This document shows, in pieces, positions 38,128 through 46,184 of a DNA stretch of 56,925 nt. The notes beneath the pieces were generated by a model. The model made no database searches. It saw only the letters and a list, made by a program, of their open reading frames with translations, and was not told the origin of the DNA. Source of the DNA: Lachnospiraceae bacterium (GTDB lineage Bacteria > Bacillota > Clostridia > Lachnospirales > Lachnospiraceae); the NCBI GenBank assembly GCA_021770785.1, contig JAETQH010000025.1, positions 1 to 56,925 on the forward strand. Direction: 5' to 3'. The stretch's first letter is position 1. Each line of letters opens with the position of its first letter. The position numbers and the translations under genes were made by a program.

Positions 38128-39045
38128 ATGAAACATGCAGTAATTACAAAAGCACAGTTAAAAGCAGAGAGTGAGGCATGGAAGATACCGTTTCCAAATC
38201 TTCTGGCGGGATATCTATTGGAGGAATTAATGTATTGCATCAGTGAATCCGAGTATGGAGCCTGCCTCTGGCTGAAAAATGACGGGATTTTGGGTGTGGA
38301 GCAGTACCGGAAGAGGGAGAACAGCCTGACACTGGATTTTGCATATGTCCTCAATCCTAAGGTGGTGGAAAAAGGCAAACTTTGCCCCGGTCAGCGGATT
38401 TCCTTAAAGCTGGCATATCTTATGTTGCAGCAATTTATGGAAAAGGAGAAAACGCCGAGAATCAAGTGGAAAGGCAGGGCAATTTTAAACGAAAACGGGA
38501 CGGAATTTGAGATTGTCGGAGAATTTGAGGAGATGACGGTTCCTTTTCGGGTTTGTGTAACAGAAGTTTCGGTAGAAGATAACTTTATGCCAAGGCGGAA
38601 GGAGCTTGTTCCTTTTATGGCGCCGGGAGAGGAAATTTCTTATCTGGAATATCCGGGAGAATTGTTCTTAACGGAGCAGCTAGGCGTGGTGTTAAAACAG
38701 ATGGAACTGATACCGGATATGGATAGTTACTTACAGATTTATCAGATTTTATCGAAAACTCCCATGAACGGCAGACATGTGAAGGAGGAATTGGCGCAGC
38801 TCTGTGAAAGAGAGCGCATTTCCATGGAAGAAGACCGGGGAAAAGAGCTGATTTCTTACCGGGAATACAGTTATATGAGAAAAAGGTGGGAAAAGTACCT
38901 CCGTCATTGTGGAAAAACAGAACCTAAATGGGAAGAGGTTGTGGATAAGCTAGAAAAGTTTTTAACCCCCATCTGGCAGGCAATCTGCAAAGATGAAGTA
39001 TTCTTCGGAGACTGGATGCCGGATTTGGGAAGATTTTTAGATTAG
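38128..39045 (+). CDS. AbiEii-like protein with degenerate nucleotidyltransferase core
   Basis: Encodes 305 residues, and its ATG abuts the stop of the AbiEi-like gene. AbiEii toxins carry an N-terminal nucleotidyltransferase fold with LKGG and later R.T.D.D. motifs. Here the corresponding stretch, LEELMYCISESEYGACLWLK, is followed by NDGILG instead of GG, and the acidic motif region reads ENSLTLDFAYVL. The rest has helices and EEMTVPFRVCVTEVSVEDNF. The pairing and gene order are typical of type IV systems, but the catalytic residues are not convincing. It may be a diverged or inactive member, or a different partner. Confidence in the toxin role is moderate to low. Confidence 0.5.
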   Translation: MKHAVITKAQLKAESEAWKIPFPNLLAGYLLEELMYCISESEYGACLWLKNDGILGVEQYRKRENSLTLDFAYVLNPKVVEKGKLCPGQRISLKLAYLMLQQFMEKEKTPRIKWKGRAILNENGTEFEIVGEFEEMTVPFRVCVTEVSVEDNFMPRRKELVPFMAPGEEISYLEYPGELFLTEQLGVVLKQMELIPDMDSYLQIYQILSKTPMNGRHVKEELAQLCERERISMEEDRGKELISYREYSYMRKRWEKYLRHCGKTEPKWEEVVDKLEKFLTPIWQAICKDEVFFGDWMPDLGRFLD

Positions 39046-39048
39046 GGG

Positions 39049-39657
39049 CTATTTGAGAAAGCCCGCCATGAGAAGCGCCCGATAATAGTCCTCTCTGGTA
39101 TCCAGATTGAAAAACTGGATTTCCACCGGAACCGCCGTACATTTGGCAAGGGCTTTTTCTGTCAGGTAAATCGTGTTTCGCTGCTCTTTCAGGCTGTCAA
39201 AGGTGAGGCGGTGCAGCAGCAGACCTTTTCCGATAGAAGTAATGCAGCTTTTAGAATAGGCGGCGGTGGAGCTTTCTAAGTACCCTGCTTTTCCCCGGAG
39301 GGTGCAGATATCGGCGTTTTCTAAATGTTCCAGCAGTGCAATGCCGGTCTGAGGCTCCATAAAGGGAGTGTCTACGGACATGAAAAAAGCGGAGTCCTCG
39401 TCCATCATGGACAGACCGGAAAAAATACCGGACATAGGGCCTGCGTTAGGGTAGATATCTGCAATTTCTGTGACCGGGAGATTCAGGTGGGTATAATCCC
39501 CCTTCCGTTTCACAGAGAGATAAATATTAGAAAAGTGCGGTTCAAATTTATGCACCAGATATTCAATCAGGCAGGAATCTCCAAAGGGGAGCAGCGCTTT
39601 ATCGGTACCCATGCGGGTGCTGCCTCCGCCGCAGAGGATAACTAATGCGTGCTTCAT
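39049..39657 (-). CDS. mobA: Molybdenum cofactor guanylyltransferase-like protein
   Basis: Encodes 202 residues. The nucleotide-binding signature LCGGGSTRMGTDKALLPFGD at the N-terminus, then GPMSGIFSGL and MSVDTPFMEP, mark MobA and its relatives, which add GMP to molybdopterin. No other molybdenum cofactor gene is in the window, so it may serve a molybdoenzyme elsewhere. It is convergent with the AbiE-like pair and ends 4 bases from it. Similar NTP-transferases act on other substrates, and the assignment rests on the signature only. Confidence 0.82.
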   Translation of the reverse strand: MKHALVILCGGGSTRMGTDKALLPFGDSCLIEYLVHKFEPHFSNIYLSVKRKGDYTHLNLPVTEIADIYPNAGPMSGIFSGLSMMDEDSAFFMSVDTPFMEPQTGIALLEHLENADICTLRGKAGYLESSTAAYSKSCITSIGKGLLLHRLTFDSLKEQRNTIYLTEKALAKCTAVPVEIQFFNLDTREDYYRALLMAGFLK

Positions 39658-39996
39658 AAGAACCTCCTGTAATTTCGTGAAAAGATTTTTTGTTTGATAG
39701 TAACCCAGATGTCAGAAGATTTTTCCGGAATCTTTTGATATCCGAATCCTTATCATTACGAAGCAATGATTTTGATTATAACATTTAGCGGGGGAAATTC
39801 CTAGTTTTTTGTCGAAAAATCTCTGCAGGCAGTAAATTGGGGAAACGGGAAAAAAATCCTTGCTGGAAACAGCCAAGGCGAAGTGTTAAAATAGAATTAG
39901 GACTAAGGCGGGGCAGGAAACCTCAGAAGGGGAGCCGGCTTAATCCACCGACAGCTGGTGCCCTGACAATCGTGTGGGGGCAGGAAAGGACAGTTC
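39658..39996. other. Leader region of the decarboxylase gene
   Basis: No supported gene in this 339-base gap. From about 39890 the sequence is unusually G-rich and has a direct repeat GGGGCAGGAAA (39911-39921 and 39976-39986). It also has a CACC/GGTG hairpin. It could be a structured mRNA leader, but it matches no riboswitch I recognise. An open frame 39837-40031 overlaps the next gene in another frame and has no ribosome-binding site. Confidence 0.35.
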
Positions 39997-41427
39997 ATGC
40001 CATATTTAAAAGAAACGTTAGAGACGTATAGGGATACGGATATTTATCCCTTTCATATGCCGGGGCATAAAAGACAGGCGTCGCATTTTCCGAATCCCTA
40101 TGAGATAGATATCACGGAAATTGAGGGATTTGATAATCTGCACCACGCAGAGGGGATTCTTGCGGAGGCACAGCAGAGGGCGGCGGATTTGTACGGTTCG
40201 GGGGAATGCTTTTATCTGATAAATGGAAGCACTTGTGGGCTGTTGGCGGCGATTTGCGCTGCCGGAAGGCGGGGAGAAAAAATCCTGGTGGCGAGAAACA
40301 GTCATAAGGCGGTGTACCACGGGCTTTTTATGAGGGAGCTTCATGCGGAGTATCTTTATCCTAAAATTACTGCTTCCGGCATTCAGGGAAAAATTACGGC
40401 GGAGCAGGTGCGGAAAACATTTTTTGAACACCCGGATATTGCAGCGGTAGTGATTACTTCGCCCACCTATGAGGGAATTGTATCGGATGTAGCGGGGATT
40501 GCGGAGATTGCCCATCGCCATGGTGTGCCTTTGATTGTAGATGAAGCCCACGGCGCTCATTTCGGTTTTGGAGCGGGTTTTCCGGAAAATGCAGTGAAGC
40601 AGGGAGCGGATGCGGTAATTATGAGCCTTCACAAAACACTGCCCGCTTTTACCCAGACGGCGCTTCTGCATATTTGTTCCGACCGGATAGACAGGGAAAA
40701 AGTAAAAAAATATCTGGGGATTTACGAAACCAGCTCTCCCTCCTATGTTTTGATGGCGGGAATAGATGCCTGTATACAGAAAATGGAGACAGAGGGACAG
40801 GAGCTGTTTTTTAGTTATAGGAAGAAACTGGATTCTTTTTATGGGAGTGTCAGGGATTTAGAGAGACTTCATGTCATGTGCAGGGAGGATTTATCTGCCG
40901 GGGAAGCCTTTGACTGGGATGATTCTAAGATTGTGATTTTTGCAGGAGATTCCGGCATGACGGGAGAGCAGTTATACCGGAAATTATTAGAGGAATATCA
41001 TTTACAGATGGAAATGGTTTCCGGTGATTATGTGTTGGCGATGACGGGGGTTATGGACACGGAAGAGGGATTTTTGCGTTTGTCTGGTGCGCTGCATGAA
41101 CTGGATAAACGGAACGAGCGGCAGCTTGATTCGGCAGTATCCCTTTCAGGGGGATTTATCGAGAAAATTTATCAACCGAATCCCAAAGAAATGGAAATCT
41201 GTCAGGCATGGGAGTTTCCGAAAAAGGAGGTTTCTTTTGACGAGGCGGCAGGGCAGATGGCAGCGGATTTTATCTGCCTCTACCCGCCGGGGATTCCCAT
41301 GATAGTGCCGGGGGAAATCATTACGACAGATTTTCTTGACAGAATCCGGGAATGCCGGAAGCAAAAGCTGACCTTAGAGGGCAGTGCAAATTTATCTTCC
41401 GACAGGATAAACATTGTATATTTTTGA
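39997..41427 (+). CDS. Orn/Lys/Arg decarboxylase-like PLP enzyme (YaaO type)
   Basis: Encodes 476 residues. The start MPYLKETLETYRDTDIYPFH then MPGHKRQ is characteristic of group III PLP decarboxylases. The PLP-binding region has FYLINGSTCGLLAAICAA, IVDEAHGAHFGF with the coenzyme-binding Asp, and SLHKTLPAFTQ with the Schiff-base lysine. It probably decarboxylates a basic amino acid, making cadaverine, putrescine or agmatine, but the substrate cannot be told. In Bacillus the related yaaO lies just before tmk and yaaR, as in the order here. GGAAAGG lies 9 bases before the ATG. Confidence 0.9.
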   Translation: MPYLKETLETYRDTDIYPFHMPGHKRQASHFPNPYEIDITEIEGFDNLHHAEGILAEAQQRAADLYGSGECFYLINGSTCGLLAAICAAGRRGEKILVARNSHKAVYHGLFMRELHAEYLYPKITASGIQGKITAEQVRKTFFEHPDIAAVVITSPTYEGIVSDVAGIAEIAHRHGVPLIVDEAHGAHFGFGAGFPENAVKQGADAVIMSLHKTLPAFTQTALLHICSDRIDREKVKKYLGIYETSSPSYVLMAGIDACIQKMETEGQELFFSYRKKLDSFYGSVRDLERLHVMCREDLSAGEAFDWDDSKIVIFAGDSGMTGEQLYRKLLEEYHLQMEMVSGDYVLAMTGVMDTEEGFLRLSGALHELDKRNERQLDSAVSLSGGFIEKIYQPNPKEMEICQAWEFPKKEVSFDEAAGQMAADFICLYPPGIPMIVPGEIITTDFLDRIRECRKQKLTLEGSANLSSDRINIVYF

Positions 41428-41459
41428 ATACTATATTATACTGATAAGAGTGTGACAAG

Positions 41460-42053
41460 ATGGGAAAAATTTTTTGTATTATGGGAAAAAGCTCTTCCGG
41501 AAAGGATACATTGTTCCGCTTACTGTTAGAGAAACAAGAGCTTTCGTTAAATACCATTGTCCCCTATACTACAAGACCAATGCGGGCGGGGGAAGAAAAC
41601 GGAAAGTCATATCATTTCTGTGAGGAAGAAAGAGTTACAGAGTTAGAGCGCCAGGGAAAAATTATCGAACTGCGTGTCTACGATACGGTGCACGGAATCT
41701 GGAAATATTTTACTGTAGATGACGGGCAGGTAGATTTGGCAAAACAGAGCTATCTTATCATCGGTACACTGGAATCTTACCTGAAAATCCGTGAATACTA
41801 CGGAAAAAAGCAAGTGATACCGATATATATAGAAGTAGATGACGGTGAACGGCTTGCTAGAGCATTAGAGCGGGAACGGTCCGAGACAGTGCCGAAGTAC
41901 GAAGAGCTTTGCCGGAGATTTCTCGCAGACGCGGCAGATTTTTCTGAACAGAAGCTGAAGGAAGCCGGGATTGAAAAACGTTTTGCCAATGTTTCCTTAG
42001 AAGAGGCAGAACAGGAAATTACGGAGTATATATTAAATCTGAAAAATGAGTAG
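41460..42053 (+). CDS. Guanylate kinase-like nucleotide kinase
   Basis: Encodes 197 residues. The P-loop reads IMGKSSSGKDTLFRLLLE, and VPYTTRPMRAGEENGKSYHF includes the GMP-binding region typical of guanylate kinases. It converts GMP to GDP if it works as the family suggests. Position before yaaR-holB is where Bacillus has tmk, but the motifs are of guanylate kinase, not thymidylate kinase. The ribosome-binding site is weak. A second guanylate kinase could exist elsewhere, so the role may be specialised. Confidence 0.85.
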   Translation: MGKIFCIMGKSSSGKDTLFRLLLEKQELSLNTIVPYTTRPMRAGEENGKSYHFCEEERVTELERQGKIIELRVYDTVHGIWKYFTVDDGQVDLAKQSYLIIGTLESYLKIREYYGKKQVIPIYIEVDDGERLARALERERSETVPKYEELCRRFLADAADFSEQKLKEAGIEKRFANVSLEEAEQEITEYILNLKNE

Positions 42054-42145
42054 GAGATTATTTTTTAAAGGTGCGGCAAAAAGTGCCGTTACTATGGCTG
42101 GTGAAAGGGAAAAACAGCAGAGAGACGGGAAAGAGGGTGTGAGTC

Positions 42146-42586
42146 TTGGATATCAAAGTAAATAACGTAGCGGATGTGACTCAGGTGCCGGATACCGCCC
42201 AGGTGGAAAAGGGAGACGGGAGTTTCAAATTCACCTTAGCAAGTGCCATTACGGACGCCGAGTTACAGGCAAAGATAGATACCATGCTTATGGATATTAC
42301 CGCCCAGGGAGAACGGATTGCCAGACATATGGATATCCGGGATATGAGGAAATACCGGGAAATGATACGGGAGTTTATGAACGAAGTGGTATACCGCTCT
42401 CACAAATTTTCCAGGGAAAACTTCCTTGACCGGAGAGGGCGCCACAGGGTGTACGGCCTGATAAAGCTCATTGATGCCAACTTAGATGAACTGGCGCAGG
42501 AGCTGATGAAGGACGAGAAAGACCATATTACCATCTTAAACAAAATTGGGGAAATCAGGGGATTGCTCTTAGATATCTTTACCTGA
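42146..42586 (+). CDS. yaaR: YaaR family protein (DUF327)
   Basis: Encodes 146 residues, starting at TTG (42146) after a GAGGG site. The family signature is seen at the end ([34 protein letters not shown]), with the middle [20 protein letters not shown] and [12 protein letters not shown]. The function is unknown. The gene always lies just before holB in Firmicutes, as here with 16 bases between. Confidence 0.9.
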   Translation: MDIKVNNVADVTQVPDTAQVEKGDGSFKFTLASAITDAELQAKIDTMLMDITAQGERIARHMDIRDMRKYREMIREFMNEVVYRSHKFSRENFLDRRGRHRVYGLIKLIDANLDELAQELMKDEKDHITILNKIGEIRGLLLDIFT

Positions 42587-42602
42587 TTAGAAAGGACGGA
42601 AA

Positions 42603-43592
42603 ATGGCAGGATTTAAAGACATTATAGGGCATGAGCAGATTATCGAACATCTGAAAAATGCTATTACTATGGATAAGGTGTCCCATGCGTATATTATCAA
42701 CGGACCGGAAAAATCAGGGAAAATGATGTTGGCGGAGGCATTTGCCGCTGCGCTGCAGTGCGAGAAGGGGGAGGCAGAGCCCTGTTTAGAGTGCCATTCC
42801 TGTAAGCAGGCGGTGGGAAGAAATCAGCCGGATATTCTTTATGTAAGGCATGAGAAACCGGGTACCATATCGGTGGATGATATCAGAACCCAGCTGAACA
42901 ATGACATTGTGATTAAGCCCTATAGCAGTAAATATAAGGTTTATATTGTGGACGAAGCCCAGAAAATGAATGTGCAGGCGCAGAATGCCCTGTTAAAGAC
43001 CATCGAGGAGCCCCCGGTTTATGCGATTATCATTCTGCTCACCACCAATGCGGACAGCTTTCTGCCTACGATTTTATCCAGATGTGTCACCTTAAATATC
43101 AAGGCGGTGGCAGATGAAGTCATTAAAAAGTTCCTGATGAAGGAGTACCGGATACCGGACTACCAGGCGGAGGTCTGCGTGGCGTTTGCCCAGGGAAATG
43201 TAGGAAAAGCCATTGCATTAGCGTCTTCGGAGGATTTTAATGAGTTAAAGGCTGGGGCAATTCAGCTGATTAAGCGGTTAGACGATATCGAGTTATATGA
43301 GATGACCGAGGCGGTGAAGCAGATTAGCGAGTATAAACTGGAAATCAATGATTATTTTGATTTGATGATGATTTGGTACCGTGATGTGTTATACTATAAG
43401 GCGACCAAAGACGTAAATAAACTTATCTTCAAGGATGAGGTCTATGATATAAAAAGGCAGGCAGAGCAGAGCTCTTACAATGGAATAGAGACGATTTTAG
43501 AGGCGTTGCAGAAAGCGCAGGTGCGCCTGAACGCAAATGTGAATTTCGATTTGGTCATTGAGCTGCTATTGTTGACAATAAAGGAGAACTAG
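42603..43592 (+). CDS. holB: DNA polymerase III delta' subunit
   Basis: Encodes 329 residues. It is the clamp-loader subunit, an AAA+ protein. The P-loop-like NGPEKSGKMMLAEAFA, the zinc-binding PCLECHSCKQ, VDEAQKMNVQAQNALLKTIE and the SRC motif (ILSRCVTLN) are present. The conserved neighbours are yaaR upstream and ricT one base downstream. Confidence 0.95.
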   Translation: MAGFKDIIGHEQIIEHLKNAITMDKVSHAYIINGPEKSGKMMLAEAFAAALQCEKGEAEPCLECHSCKQAVGRNQPDILYVRHEKPGTISVDDIRTQLNNDIVIKPYSSKYKVYIVDEAQKMNVQAQNALLKTIEEPPVYAIIILLTTNADSFLPTILSRCVTLNIKAVADEVIKKFLMKEYRIPDYQAEVCVAFAQGNVGKAIALASSEDFNELKAGAIQLIKRLDDIELYEMTEAVKQISEYKLEINDYFDLMMIWYRDVLYYKATKDVNKLIFKDEVYDIKRQAEQSSYNGIETILEALQKAQVRLNANVNFDLVIELLLLTIKEN

Positions 43593-43593
43593 C

Positions 43594-44505
43594 ATGATAA
43601 AAGTAGTTGGAGTTCGTTTCCGCAATGCAGGAAAAATATATTATTTCGGACCGGAAAAATTAGATTTGCCCGCAGGAACCCACGTGATTGTGGAGACTGC
43701 CCGGGGGGTGGAAATGGGAACGGTTATGACAGCGCCGAAGGATGTCTTTGAAGAGACAGTGATACAGCCCTTAAAGCCTGTGATCCGCATTGCCACTGAA
43801 GCGGATGAGCGTGTGGCGCAGAAGAACCGGGAAAAAGAAAAAGAGGCGTTTAAGATTTGCTTAGAGAAAATTACGAAACACAAGTTGGAAATGAAGTTAG
43901 TGGAGGCGGAATACACCTTCGATAATAACAAGCTGCTGTTTTATTTTACGGCGGACGGAAGAATTGATTTTCGTGAGCTGGTGAAGGATTTGGCGGCGGT
44001 ATTCCGTACCAGAATTGAGCTGCGCCAGATTGGTGTGAGAGATGAGACGAAAATTATGGGCGGTATCGGTATTTGCGGCAGAGAGCTTTGCTGCCACAGC
44101 TATTTGTCTGAATTTGTCCCGGTTTCCATTAAGATGGCGAAGGAACAGAATCTTTCTTTGAACCCTACAAAGATTTCGGGGGTTTGCGGAAGACTGATGT
44201 GCTGCCTGAAAAATGAGGAAGAAACCTATGAATATTTAAACAGCCGCCTGCCGAATGTGGGAGACTATGTTACCACGGATGACGGATTTCGGGGAGAGGT
44301 ATCCTCTGTCAATGTGCTCCGCCAGATGGTAAAGGTTTTGGTGGAAGTGGATGACGAGAAGGAGCTGCGGGAGTACAGGGTAGAACAACTCAAATTTAAG
44401 CCGAGACGCAGAAGGGATCATGTAAAGCTGACACCGGAGGAATTAAAAGAGTTAGCGGCGTTAGAGGATAAGGGAGGAAAATCCAAAATTGACGAGGGAA
44501 AATAA
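43594..44505 (+). CDS. ricT: PSP1-domain protein RicT (YaaT)
   Basis: Encodes 303 residues. It begins IKVVGVRFRNAGKIYYFGPE and has the PSP1 core with RTRIELRQIGVRDETKIMGG, then the cysteine pairs GICGRELCCHSYL and GVCGRLMCCLKNEEETYEYL. In Bacillus RicT works with RicA and RicF to control RNase Y processing, competence and sporulation, and the complex carries iron-sulfur clusters. It lies one base after holB, and the next gene overlaps its end by 17 bases. Confidence 0.95.
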   Translation: MIKVVGVRFRNAGKIYYFGPEKLDLPAGTHVIVETARGVEMGTVMTAPKDVFEETVIQPLKPVIRIATEADERVAQKNREKEKEAFKICLEKITKHKLEMKLVEAEYTFDNNKLLFYFTADGRIDFRELVKDLAAVFRTRIELRQIGVRDETKIMGGIGICGRELCCHSYLSEFVPVSIKMAKEQNLSLNPTKISGVCGRLMCCLKNEEETYEYLNSRLPNVGDYVTTDDGFRGEVSSVNVLRQMVKVLVEVDDEKELREYRVEQLKFKPRRRRDHVKLTPEELKELAALEDKGGKSKIDEGK

Positions 44506-45235
44506 TCTGGTGCGGGAGCATGAGCGCTTAGATGAACTGCACCGCAACGGTTATTTTATTATTCAGGACCCGAAACGTTTTTGTTTTGGCATGGACGCAG
44601 TGCTTTTATCGGGATTTGCAAAGGCGAAAAAAGGGGAGCGTGCCCTTGATCTTGGCACAGGGACGGGCATTATCCCGATTCTTATGGAGGCGAAAACCGA
44701 GGGGGAGCATTTTACCGCTTTGGAAATTCAGCCGGAGAGTGCAGATATGGCGCGCCGCAGTGTGTTATACAATCATCTGGAAGAAAAAATAAAGATTATT
44801 ACGGGAGATATCAAAGATGCTTCAAGCCTTTTTGGAGCATCTTCTTTTGATATCATTACCACCAATCCGCCTTATATGATAGGGGAGCACGGTTTGAGCT
44901 CCGCCTCCGAGGCAAAAGCCATTGCAAGGCACGAGGTGCTCTGTACGTTGGAGGATATTTTAAGGGAGAGTGCTAAACTGCTCCGTCCCGGCGGCAGGTT
45001 TTATATGGTGCACCGCCCGTTTCGTCTGGCGGAAATTATGAGCCGCATGGTAGAATATAAGATTGAGCCAAAAAGAATGCAGCTGGTGTATCCCTATGTA
45101 GACAAGGAGCCAAATATGGTGTTGATTGAGGGGCTTCGGGGCGGAAAATCCCGGCTTACGGTGGAAAAGCCGCTGATTGTATACAAGGAGCAGGGGGTTT
45201 ACAATGATGAGATATATGATATTTATGGGTATTAG
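44489..45235 (+). CDS. tRNA1(Val) (adenine-37-N6)-methyltransferase-like
   Basis: Encodes 248 residues, starting at TTG (44489) with AGGGAGG upstream inside ricT. The sequence has ERLDELHRNGYFIIQDPKRF and FGMDAVLLSGFA at the start, the AdoMet motif ALDLGTGTGIIPILM and the catalytic TTNPPYM. This is the TrmN6/YabB pattern, known in Bacillus as yabB in this gene cluster. It methylates adenine or acts on a related target, which cannot be shown from the sequence. It overlaps ricT by 17 bases. Confidence 0.9.
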   Translation: MTRENNLVREHERLDELHRNGYFIIQDPKRFCFGMDAVLLSGFAKAKKGERALDLGTGTGIIPILMEAKTEGEHFTALEIQPESADMARRSVLYNHLEEKIKIITGDIKDASSLFGASSFDIITTNPPYMIGEHGLSSASEAKAIARHEVLCTLEDILRESAKLLRPGGRFYMVHRPFRLAEIMSRMVEYKIEPKRMQLVYPYVDKEPNMVLIEGLRGGKSRLTVEKPLIVYKEQGVYNDEIYDIYGY

Positions 45236-45249
45236 AAAGGAAAAAAGAA

Positions 45250-46008
45250 ATGTTTAATGATATTAAGATAGGCCCGGTGACATTCCATATGTATGGTCTG
45301 ATGATTGCCATAGGTTTTCTTGCGGCGCTGCTTTTGTGCCTATATCGTGGAAAAAAGAAAAATCTCAGTGAGGATATCATTTATGGTATCTTCTTTTGCG
45401 CTATCTTCGGTGGAATGGCGGGCAGCCGTATTCTATACTATATTGTGGAAATTCCTCACATTATAGAGAACCCGTCGATTTTATGGAATTTTAAAAACGG
45501 CTATGTGGTTTATGGCGGCATTATAGGAGGCGTGCTCACCAGCCTTATTTACTGTAAAATAAAAAAGCAGAGGTTTTTGTCCTACTTTGATTTAGTCATG
45601 CCGGCGTTATCCTTAGCCCAGGGCTTCGGACGGCTGGGCTGTTTCTTTGCAGGGTGCTGTTATGGCAGGGAGACGGATGCCTGGTATGGAATTACCTTCC
45701 ATAATTCCGTATTCGCTCCCAATGACGTAAAACTGATTCCAACCCAGCTGATTTCCTCTGCGGGAAATTTTCTGTTCTGTGCTCTGCTTTTGATTTATGC
45801 AAAGAGAGAGCCGAAGGAGGGGCGTGTGGCAGCGGTGTATCTGTTGCTTTATGGTATCGGGCGGTTTTTGATTGAGTTTTTACGGAATGATTACCGGGGG
45901 AGCATTGGTGTATTGTCTACGTCGCAGTTGATTTCTATCGGGGTTGTGGCATTGGGAGTGGTGCTTTTTATGATGGCGCCGAAGCTTGAGAAAAAGGAAG
46001 CAGCTTAG
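45250..46008 (+). CDS. lgt: Prolipoprotein diacylglyceryl transferase
   Basis: Encodes 252 residues with about seven hydrophobic segments. Lgt attaches diacylglycerol to the lipobox cysteine of prolipoproteins in the membrane. MYGLMIAIGFLAALLLCLYR, GGIIGGVLTSLIYCKI, AQGFGRLGCFFAGCCYGRET and FLIEFLRNDYRG carry the family's conserved blocks. It probably acts on the lipoprotein encoded at 50804-52579. It follows the methyltransferase gene by 14 bases and precedes a hairpin (46038-46068). Confidence 0.94.
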   Translation: MFNDIKIGPVTFHMYGLMIAIGFLAALLLCLYRGKKKNLSEDIIYGIFFCAIFGGMAGSRILYYIVEIPHIIENPSILWNFKNGYVVYGGIIGGVLTSLIYCKIKKQRFLSYFDLVMPALSLAQGFGRLGCFFAGCCYGRETDAWYGITFHNSVFAPNDVKLIPTQLISSAGNFLFCALLLIYAKREPKEGRVAAVYLLLYGIGRFLIEFLRNDYRGSIGVLSTSQLISIGVVALGVVLFMMAPKLEKKEAA

Positions 46009-46037
46009 AAGGTAATTAAGGATTTGTTTTGCAAGAG

Positions 46038-46075
46038 TGATGTAATCTTATAGATAGAGGTTACATCATTTTACT
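46038..46075 (+). terminator. Terminator after lgt
   Basis: An 8-bp stem TGATGTAA with TTACATCA (46038-46045 and 46061-46068), with two more pairs inside, followed by TTTTACTTTTA. Confidence 0.65.
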
Positions 46076-46090
46076 TTTATGATATGAATA

Positions 46091-46150
46091 GTGAAAATTC
46101 ACTATATTTTCACTTCTACTGATTGATTTTTGTGAAAATTCGGGTATAAT
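46091..46150 (+). promoter_or_regulatory. Promoter and operator-like repeats of the AlbA_2 gene
   Basis: TTGATT (46123-46128), a 16-base spacer and TATAAT (46145-46150) form a good promoter. The sequence GTGAAAATTC occurs at 46091-46100 and again at 46132-46141, inside the spacer, and an inverted GTGAAAATATAG.GAATTTTCAC form is also readable around the first copy. Such placement would suit binding of a repressor, perhaps the product itself. Confidence 0.55.
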
Positions 46151-46184
46151 ATAAGAAATACTATGGGTATGGAGGTGTTCTGTT

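Noticed and set aside
39837..40031. Small basic protein before the decarboxylase gene
   Set aside because: It overlaps the decarboxylase start in another frame, lacks a ribosome-binding site and has a low-complexity basic composition typical of G-rich leader sequence.
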